NCBI GenBank assembly: GCA_035477595.1
Contig: DATIKM010000123.1
Span: 1-13,517 of the forward strand
Direction of reading: 5' to 3'
Source of the DNA: DATIKM01 sp035477595
GTDB lineage: Bacteria > Armatimonadota > Chthonomonadetes > Chthonomonadales > CAJBBX01
DNA length: 13,517 nucleotides
Shown here: piece after piece, positions 8,211-13,517 of the stretch
Layout of the letters: the number at the start of each line of letters is the position of its first letter
Position numbering within the stretch: position 1 is the first letter of the stretch
Notes under the pieces: generated by a model
Databases searched by the model: none
What the model was told of the DNA's origin: nothing
What the model saw: the letters and a program-made list of their open reading frames with translations, nothing else
Position numbers and translations under genes: made by a program

Positions 8211-8433
8211 TCACGCACGTGGGGACGGACCGTCCCGGCCCCCGCGCCCCACGCACGTGGGGATGGACCACACGTGGCGGCGGGTGGCGGATCGACCGGC
8301 GGCACGCACCCCGCGCACGTGGGGATGGACCGCCTCATGGGGGCGGTTCGCGGATTGACCGGCGGCCCGCGCCTCACGCACGGGGGGATGGACCGTCCCG
8401 GCCCCCGCGCCCCACGCACGGGGGGAGGGACCT
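8211..8433. repeat. 60-bp block duplicated at 163-bp distance inside the array
   Basis: Bases 8211-8270 and 8374-8433 match at 55 of 60 positions, including the 9-base gap TCCCGGCCC between two repeat units. This shows that the array grew or was copied by segmental duplication, unlike spacer-by-spacer CRISPR acquisition. Confidence 0.65.
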
Positions 8434-8452
8434 CTGCGCGGCCTGGGGCGCT

Positions 8453-11212
8453 CTACCAGCGGCGCAGCGTGAGGCGCTCCAACGTGAAGGAGCGCGGAGG
8501 GCGGCCGTGGCCCGGCGCGTCGTCGGGCACGTTCGCCACCCGCACCCATGCCACGCGGGAGCGGAACGATGCGAAGACGGCGATGCGCTGCACGAAGGCG
8601 GGCTGGCCCGCAAAGCGCCCCGGCTCGCCCGCATCGGCGATCCGCAGGTAGAGCGCCCGCCCCCTGGCGAGCTCGGCCGTCGCGTCCACCATCCGGATCA
8701 TCGCGGCGCCCGGAGGCAGGCGCCCGCTTCCACCGTCGGCGTCCTGCGCGGTGGCGACGGTCCGCCACCGCCTCCCGTCCCGCGAGAGCTCCACGCGGTA
8801 GTCGTTGCCCACGATCAGCTCCAGCCGGCACACCGCCGCGGCGGCGGGGAGGCGGAGCCGGTACACCAGCGCGTCGCCGGCCGGGGCGGCGCGCCGCTGC
8901 TCCGCCTCTGCCAGCGTGCCGGCATGGCCCACCAGGTAGGCCGCGTCGGCGGGCGGCATCACCGTCAGCGCTCGGACCAGCTCCTCGCGCGAGCCGCACA
9001 GGAATGAGATGTCGGTGGACTGGTCGGCGGTGACCGGGTCGTAGGTGTCGATGCGGTCGAACCACTGCTCGCCATCTGGCGAGACGCTGACGCGGTAGCC
9101 GTCGCCCCGGATGCGCAGGTCCAGCGCGGCCCCGCGGCTCCCATCGAGCCGCACGCGCCGCACGATCCCTTCGCCGGCGCCCGCGACCGTGACCGGCCGG
9201 TGGACCAGCGTCTGCGCACGGATGCGCGCGGCCGGCGCCGGCCGCTCCTCCCCCGGCAGGAAGAAGGGGTTGCGGACCATTGGCGGGTTGCGCGGCGTGA
9301 CGTGGCCCGCGCCGTCGTAGCTCGGGAACGCGCCCACCGGCGTGACGGCCTTCGGCTCGGTGGGAAGCCGCGCGCCCTTCAGCGAGAAGCCGAGGAACTT
9401 CGGGTTCGCGTCCACCTGCGCCCAGGGGCCTGCGCCCGCGTCGTTCCACGTGTCGCGGACCGGGCGCGCGGGCTCGTGCCAGCCGTTCGGCACGTCGAGG
9501 TCGATGAGCTGCTGGACCCAGTCCATCCGGCCGGAGTGGCCCCACACGGCGAGTGGCAGGGCGCCGGAGTAGGTCTCGAAGCCGCCGGGCGCGGCCATGG
9601 CGGTGCCGTAGCGGTAGATGCCCCTCGGGTCGATCGTGTAGACCTCGAGCGCTCGGCGGTAGGCCTCGAGGAAGGCGGGCCGGCCCGTCGCGTCGTGCGC
9701 GAGCGCGAGCGCCTTCATGCTGTTGAAGTGGTCCCAGCCGCTGGCCCAACCCTTGCCGTCGTACCCCAGCTCGGGCGCGCACATCCGCTGCACCGCGCGC
9801 TCCACGAGGGCGGCGTAGCGGGCTTCCATCGGCGCGTCGCCGAGCTCGCGCGCGGTCTTGACCATCCACGCCGCGGCTCGCACGGTGAAGAAGCAGCGGA
9901 CGAGCTTCTTGCCTTCGTCCTCGGCGGCGAAGAGCCGGTCCACGGCGCGTATAGCGTTCACCCGGGCGGTCTGCGCCAGGGGGTCGCGGTGGCGCGTGAG
10001 GAGGTATGCGCCCGCGGCGAGGCCCGCCGGAACCGCGTTCAGCATCTGCTGGGTGGGGAACCCGTTTTGGAGGAGCGCGCCGCGCGCGAGGAAGCTCTCG
10101 GCGCTCCGGTGCACCAGCTCGAGGTCGTCGTCGTCCAGCCAGTAGTACGGGTTCAGCCACACCCTGCCCTCGCGGCCGGCCCAGCGGACGCGCACCTCGC
10201 CGAAGCCCTTGTCCGCCACGAGCCGCACCTGCTCCGGCTGGCCCTCCCACATCACCAGCAGGGCGGCCGAGTAGCCGGTGGCGGCGAAGGCGCCGCCCGT
10301 CTTGCGCAGGATGAGGTAGCGGAATGCCGGCCGCTCGATCGTGCGGTCGCCCTCGTCGGAGCGGAAGCTGGTGACCCGGTCCGGCAGGTGCGCGGTGGTG
10401 GGGAGCCGGTAGTCGCCGAGTAGCGGCATCGGGGTCGCGGGCTCGCCAACGGTGATCTCGAGCCCGTCGCCCGCATCGGCCCGGAAGGCGTACTCGAAGG
10501 GCCTGTTCTCGTCGCTCAGCCCGTAGCGCCCCGTGAACCGCACCCCCATCCCGTCCCCCGCGTAGTCGCGCTGGACGGTAACTGGGGATGCGTGCCACCA
10601 GCGGTCGCCTCGCGCCTCCGCCGCGGTGGTCATTGCGCCAGGCGGGTCCGTATGGCGGAAGGCGTCCATCCCGACCCACGCGCCCTCGCGTCGGAGCCGG
10701 AAACCCACCTTAAGCGAACCGGTCAGCTCATCGCCCCACATGGAGAGGAGCATCCGTCCGTCTCGGCCCTGGCGGTCGCCGAGCACGAGGAAGGTCTTGC
10801 CGCCGCTTCGGTGCCGGAAGTAGGAATCCGAGAAGGAGCCGGGGACTCGGGCAGCGAGCGCGCCCTTGACGAGCCGCCTGGCGAGCTCCAGGCGCACGAT
10901 GGGCGAGTACTGGTCCTCCCACGCGAGGGACTCGAGGAAGCGGGCGCTGTCGTCGTGGAACTGGAGGTGGAAGCCATCGCCCCCCGGAGTGTCGGCGTTC
11001 AGGTGCGTGTAGCTAGTGGCGTTCACACGGCAGTCGAGCATGTTCTCGCCGTAGGCCGCGCCGAGGACGTTCAGCTCCACCAGGTCGTAGGGCCGGAACA
11101 GATGCCGGAGCGCGTCCCTGGGGCCGAGGGGCGGCGCGCCGCCGAAACCCGGCCCGTCGTCCGCCATCGTGCCCGCGAGCGCCGCCGCCACCGCCAACCA
11201 CAGGACTGTCAT
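8453..11212 (-). CDS. Large secreted six-hairpin-like protein with tandem C-terminal beta modules
   Basis: A 919-residue protein of no family I can name. MTVLWLAVAAALAGTMA is a short Sec signal peptide, so it is exported. Residues about 40-350 are beta-rich (a possible supersandwich). About 355-640, from NPYYWLDDDD, is helical with repeated Trp/Phe-rich turns (WASGWDHFNSMKALALAHDATG), resembling the alpha/alpha-toroid of carbohydrate hydrolases and lyases. Two similar modules follow, with YRVSVSPDGEQW (from 706) and YRVELSRDGRRW (from 805), as in discoidin-like (F5/8C) carbohydrate-binding domains. No catalytic pair can be assigned. GGAGG is six bases before the ATG at 11212. It is divergent from a putative glycoside hydrolase; its stop lies 19 bases from the last repeat unit. 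A polysaccharide-acting enzyme is inferred from fold-like features only. Confidence 0.8.
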   Translation of the reverse strand: MTVLWLAVAAALAGTMADDGPGFGGAPPLGPRDALRHLFRPYDLVELNVLGAAYGENMLDCRVNATSYTHLNADTPGGDGFHLQFHDDSARFLESLAWEDQYSPIVRLELARRLVKGALAARVPGSFSDSYFRHRSGGKTFLVLGDRQGRDGRMLLSMWGDELTGSLKVGFRLRREGAWVGMDAFRHTDPPGAMTTAAEARGDRWWHASPVTVQRDYAGDGMGVRFTGRYGLSDENRPFEYAFRADAGDGLEITVGEPATPMPLLGDYRLPTTAHLPDRVTSFRSDEGDRTIERPAFRYLILRKTGGAFAATGYSAALLVMWEGQPEQVRLVADKGFGEVRVRWAGREGRVWLNPYYWLDDDDLELVHRSAESFLARGALLQNGFPTQQMLNAVPAGLAAGAYLLTRHRDPLAQTARVNAIRAVDRLFAAEDEGKKLVRCFFTVRAAAWMVKTARELGDAPMEARYAALVERAVQRMCAPELGYDGKGWASGWDHFNSMKALALAHDATGRPAFLEAYRRALEVYTIDPRGIYRYGTAMAAPGGFETYSGALPLAVWGHSGRMDWVQQLIDLDVPNGWHEPARPVRDTWNDAGAGPWAQVDANPKFLGFSLKGARLPTEPKAVTPVGAFPSYDGAGHVTPRNPPMVRNPFFLPGEERPAPAARIRAQTLVHRPVTVAGAGEGIVRRVRLDGSRGAALDLRIRGDGYRVSVSPDGEQWFDRIDTYDPVTADQSTDISFLCGSREELVRALTVMPPADAAYLVGHAGTLAEAEQRRAAPAGDALVYRLRLPAAAAVCRLELIVGNDYRVELSRDGRRWRTVATAQDADGGSGRLPPGAAMIRMVDATAELARGRALYLRIADAGEPGRFAGQPAFVQRIAVFASFRSRVAWVRVANVPDDAPGHGRPPRSFTLERLTLRRW

Positions 11213-11429
11213 CGCCTACCTCCGATGCAGCGCCGTTTCGGCGCCGTGCGGCTGCCAACCTGCGCGGCCACGCCCTGTTGCCGCGCTTCGCCTCGCGGCT
11301 CGCGGCTCGCCGGGGGGGCGGGGCAGGCCGTGGCACGCTCCCGGCGTGGCGCGCTCCGCGAGGAGGAACCCCGCCTCCCGATGGGCGAACCGCAGGGAAA
11401 CGCTGCACGGCTCTCCGAGGAGGCATCCC

Positions 11430-12803
11430 ATGGCGCCACCACCCGGCCCTCTCCGCACGCACCCGGCCAACCCGCGCTACTTCGCCGAGCCCTCCGGCCG
11501 GCCGGTCTACCTCGCCGGGTCACACACCTGGGCGGTTATGCAGGACATGTGGCTCGAGGGCGCGCCGCGGCGCAACACGGACTACGCCGGCTTCCTGCAG
11601 ATGCTGGAGGACCACGGCCACAACTTCCTGCGCTTCTGGCAGTGGATGCACCCGAAGCGCGCCGCCTGGAACCAGACGCCCACGCTCTTCTGCCCCCAGC
11701 CCTTCGAGAGGACCGGACCCGGCGAGGCGCGCGACGGGCTCCCGCGCTTCGACCTCTCCCGGCCGAACCCCGCCTATTACGCGCGCCTGCGCGAGCGTGT
11801 GGAGCAAGCCGGCGAGCGCGGCATCTACGTGAGCGTCATGCTCTTCGAGGCGTGGACGGTTAAGTGGCCTACGCCGGAGACCGACCCGTGGCCCCTCCAC
11901 CCGATGCACCCGGACAACAACGTGAACGGCATCGAGGACGACCCGCGCGTGCCCGAGCACGGCTGGGCCTGGAACCTCTTCTCGCTCGCCTGCCCGCAGC
12001 TCCTGCGGTGGCAGGAGGCCTACGTCCGCCAGGTGGTGGAGGCGCTGAACGACCTCGACCACGTGCTCTACGAGGTCTGCAACGAGGTGCCCCATCGCGG
12101 CGAGGCGCTCGCCTGGCAGGACCACATGGCCGCCTTCGTCCACGACCTCGAGCGCGGGCTCACGAAGCAGCATCCGGTCGGCATCACCGCGGAGGGCGGC
12201 GACCAGGACAACTCCGAGCTGTTTGCCACCTGCGCCGACTGGTTATCTCCCAGCAACGGCCGGCTGTTTGAGTACCGCTACAACCCGCCCGCCGCTGACG
12301 GACGGAAGGTGATCCTGACCGACACCGACCACCTCTGGGGGCACGGTTGCGAGGTCGCATGGATCTGGAAGTCCTTCACACGCGGCATGAACGTGCTCTT
12401 CATGGACCCGTGGGAGCGCATACCCGGCGAGCTCGACTGGTGGCGGGATGGCGACGTGAGCCGCAACCAGCGACACTATTGGGCGTGGGACGACGTGCGC
12501 CGCAACCTAGGGTACACCCGGCGCGTGGCAGAGCGGATGGACCTGGCGCGGTGCACGCCGCGCGGCGAGCTCTGCACGTCGACCTACTGCCTGGCCGACC
12601 CGGGGAGGGAGTACGCCTGCTACTTCCCGACCGGTGGGCCGGAGGGGCTCGACCTGTGGAACGCGGCGGGCGAGTTCTGCGTGGAGTGGCTGGACCCCGC
12701 CACCGGCAGGACGACGCGCGGCGGCGCCATCCTGGGCGGCACCCGCCACGCGCTGCAGGCGCCCTTCGCGGGGCCTGCGGTACTCATCGTGCGACGGGTC
12801 TAG
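11430..12803 (+). CDS. Putative glycoside hydrolase, TIM-barrel (GH5/GH140-like, DUF4038-type)
   Basis: A 457-residue protein with a clan GH-A-like TIM barrel. NPRYFAEPSGRPVYLAGSHTW at the start is typical of DUF4038-type proteins, as is the early LRFWQW. YEVCNEV holds the Asn-Glu pair expected of a GH-A acid/base (E219). ILTDTDHLWG (about 295-304) sits where the nucleophile strand is expected but carries aspartates (D298, D300), not the usual Glu. A small beta domain (about 375-457, with WNAAGEFCVEWLDPATG) ends the protein, like the C-terminal domain often paired with this barrel. There is no signal peptide, so it is probably cytosolic. GAGGAGG is six bases before the ATG at 11430, which decides the start. 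It is 50 bases ahead of the pseudogene, likely the same transcript. The substrate is unknown. Confidence 0.75.
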   Translation: MAPPPGPLRTHPANPRYFAEPSGRPVYLAGSHTWAVMQDMWLEGAPRRNTDYAGFLQMLEDHGHNFLRFWQWMHPKRAAWNQTPTLFCPQPFERTGPGEARDGLPRFDLSRPNPAYYARLRERVEQAGERGIYVSVMLFEAWTVKWPTPETDPWPLHPMHPDNNVNGIEDDPRVPEHGWAWNLFSLACPQLLRWQEAYVRQVVEALNDLDHVLYEVCNEVPHRGEALAWQDHMAAFVHDLERGLTKQHPVGITAEGGDQDNSELFATCADWLSPSNGRLFEYRYNPPAADGRKVILTDTDHLWGHGCEVAWIWKSFTRGMNVLFMDPWERIPGELDWWRDGDVSRNQRHYWAWDDVRRNLGYTRRVAERMDLARCTPRGELCTSTYCLADPGREYACYFPTGGPEGLDLWNAAGEFCVEWLDPATGRTTRGGAILGGTRHALQAPFAGPAVLIVRRV

Positions 12804-12853
12804 CGACCATGGGCGCGGCATCGGAGTCGGCCTGCAGCCGAGGGGAACAGGCG

Positions 12854-13517
12854 ATGGCCGCGACACGGCAGGAGACGGCAACGGCGGCGCACCCGCCGCA
12901 GGCCGCCTCTCCCGAGGGCGCGGGGGCCGCGGCTCAGGAGACGGACTGCGGGCCGGCGCGCGCCGCGCTGGGCCGGAGCGACGTGCTCACCATCCGGGGC
13001 AGCAGGTTCTGGCTGGACGGCCGGACCTTCGCCGTGATCAGCTTTCGCTAGCTCGACCTCTTCTGGCGCCTCTACGTCGAGCTCGCCGCGGGCCGGGAGC
13101 TCGACGACCCCAACCCCTATGGTGCGCGCGCAGGAGCGGGCGCTGCGCAACCTGCGCGGCATGGGCTTCCGGTCCGTCAGCTCCTTCGCGCTGCCGTGGG
13201 GACCCGCGGGGTTGGCCTCTTGCGCCGTCCCGGACAGGTGGTGGAACCTTTGGGCGGCCCTGGACCGGATACTGGATGTGAGCGAGAAGCACGGTATTGG
13301 CCTGGCATGGTCGCTCGCCGCAGCCATGGTGACCGACCCGTGGCTCACGGACCCGGGCGGTGGGTCCATGGCGAGGAGCACGTGCGCGAGGTGATCGCCG
13401 ACCGGCGCTCGCGCGCTCGCCGGCCCCATGTTCGCAGCAATGACGACATATTCGCAGCAATGACGACTTCGTGGCGAGTTACCGGGGCCGCGATGCCGTA
13501 CTGATGTGGTAGACATG
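12854..13517 (+). pseudogene. Broken cellulase-like TIM-barrel hydrolase gene, runs off the window
   Basis: Pieces in all three frames join into one protein of a cellulase-like family. Frame 1 (from the ATG at 12854) gives VLTIRGSRFWLDGRTFAVIS, then a TAG at 13049-13051, then LDLFWRLYVELAAG. An extra T near 13118 shifts the frame to MVRAQERALRNLRGMGFRSV...ALPWGP...LDVSEKHGIGLAWSL. A loss of one base, or equivalent, around 13353-13370 leads into GEEHVREVIADRRSR. A 20-bp tandem duplication (13431-13470 region) shifts again into DDFVASYRGRDAVLMW, followed by TAG (13510-13512) where MWE would be expected. Start 12809 is an alternative. The lesions are direct observations; the ancestral protein is inference. 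The right end is cut by the window. Confidence 0.75.
13431..13467 (+). repeat. 20-bp-period tandem duplication in the pseudogene
   Basis: TTCGCAGCAATGACGAC occurs at 13431-13447 and 13451-13467, separated by ATA. Removing 20 bases restores the open frame from HVRSNDD directly into FVASYRGRDAVLMW, so the duplication itself is one of the inactivating lesions. Confidence 0.8.

Larger units (their letters stand above)
8152..8433 (+). CRISPR. Degenerate type I-E-like CRISPR repeat array (no cas genes here)
   Basis: Six copies of a 29-base unit have the plan CCGCG, then CCCCACG-CA-CGTGGGG, then ATGGACCG, like type I-E repeats (GC-rich stem followed by ATNNACCG). They lie at 8152-8180, 8204-8232, 8242-8270, 8304-8332, 8367-8395 and 8405-8433; worn copies are at 8049-8077 and 8091-8122. 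Gaps are 23, 9, 33, 33-34 and 9 bases; two are near the 32 usual for I-E, but these two share GGATyGACCGGCGGC and look like decayed repeats. Three-frame translation gives the IPTCVG, SPRAWG and HPHVRG peptides typical of mis-annotated I-E arrays. No cas gene or leader is visible. It is most likely a relic or a minisatellite built from I-E repeats, not an active array. Confidence 0.4.

Noticed and set aside
8152..8433. Functional CRISPR-Cas locus
   Set aside because: Gap lengths are irregular, gaps are not unique, and no cas gene or AT-rich leader is in the window; only a relic or I-E-like repeat family is supported.
8135..9007. 290-codon plus-strand frame through the repeat array
   Set aside because: Its repetitive PRPTHVGMDR-type peptides are translations of the DNA repeats, and its right half is antisense to the large secreted protein.
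8211..10679. 822-codon minus-strand frame
   Set aside because: It is an alternative-frame shadow of the 919-residue gene, which has the signal peptide, ribosome site and protein-like composition.
11330..11350. Sigma-54 promoter suggested by TGGCACG upstream of the TIM-barrel gene
   Set aside because: The required TTGC-type -12 element is absent at the correct spacing.
12800..13516. 238-codon minus-strand frame over the pseudogene
   Set aside because: It shows no family pattern, whereas the plus-strand pieces join into a recognisable hydrolase; the minus frame is open because of high GC content.

Overview
This is a very GC-rich bacterial chromosomal segment with ten protein-coding genes that can be supported, one broken gene running off the right end, and a repeat-packed intergenic island of about 0.7 kb. 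The mix (a housekeeping translation GTPase beside a Tat-exported GH76-type enzyme, a large secreted six-hairpin-like protein and a TIM-barrel enzyme with a TDTDHLWG motif) suits a carbohydrate-degrading uncultured bacterium. Armatimonadota or a similar deep-branching phylum is a guess from protein style only; nothing here fixes the taxon. No rRNA or tRNA gene was seen.

Layout. 29-1840 (-): lepA (elongation factor 4), divergent from 2112-3122 (+), a zinc-dependent medium-chain dehydrogenase; both have recognisable promoters in the shared spacer. 3285-4550 (+): a secreted TPR/transglutaminase-like protein. 4700-4981 (-): a GYD-domain protein. 5117-5803 (+): a class II aldolase, whose stop overlaps in a shared CTAG with the stop of the convergent 5800-6087 (-) small ABM-like barrel protein. 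6483-7763 (+): GH76-like enzyme, possibly preceded by a small ATGA-coupled ORF. 7764-8452: repeat island with an 18-bp tandem repeat, three hairpin (REP-like) elements in direct and inverted orientation, and a degenerate array of type I-E-like CRISPR repeats without cas genes. 8453-11212 (-): a 919-residue secreted protein with two discoidin-like modules, divergent from 11430-12803 (+), a putative glycoside hydrolase. 12854-13517 (+): remains of a second, cellulase-like TIM-barrel gene inactivated by several separate lesions, including a 20-bp tandem duplication.

How it fits together. From about 5.1 kb rightwards the genes look like a loose polysaccharide and sugar utilisation neighbourhood: exported enzymes would cut polymer outside the cell, and cytosolic enzymes (aldolase, dehydrogenase, TIM-barrel hydrolase) could process the products. 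There is no long operon; most genes alternate in strand and carry their own strong Shine-Dalgarno sequences. The joint pathway is inference; no substrate can be named from the sequence. The most unusual parts are the mosaic repeat island and the reconstructable pseudogene.
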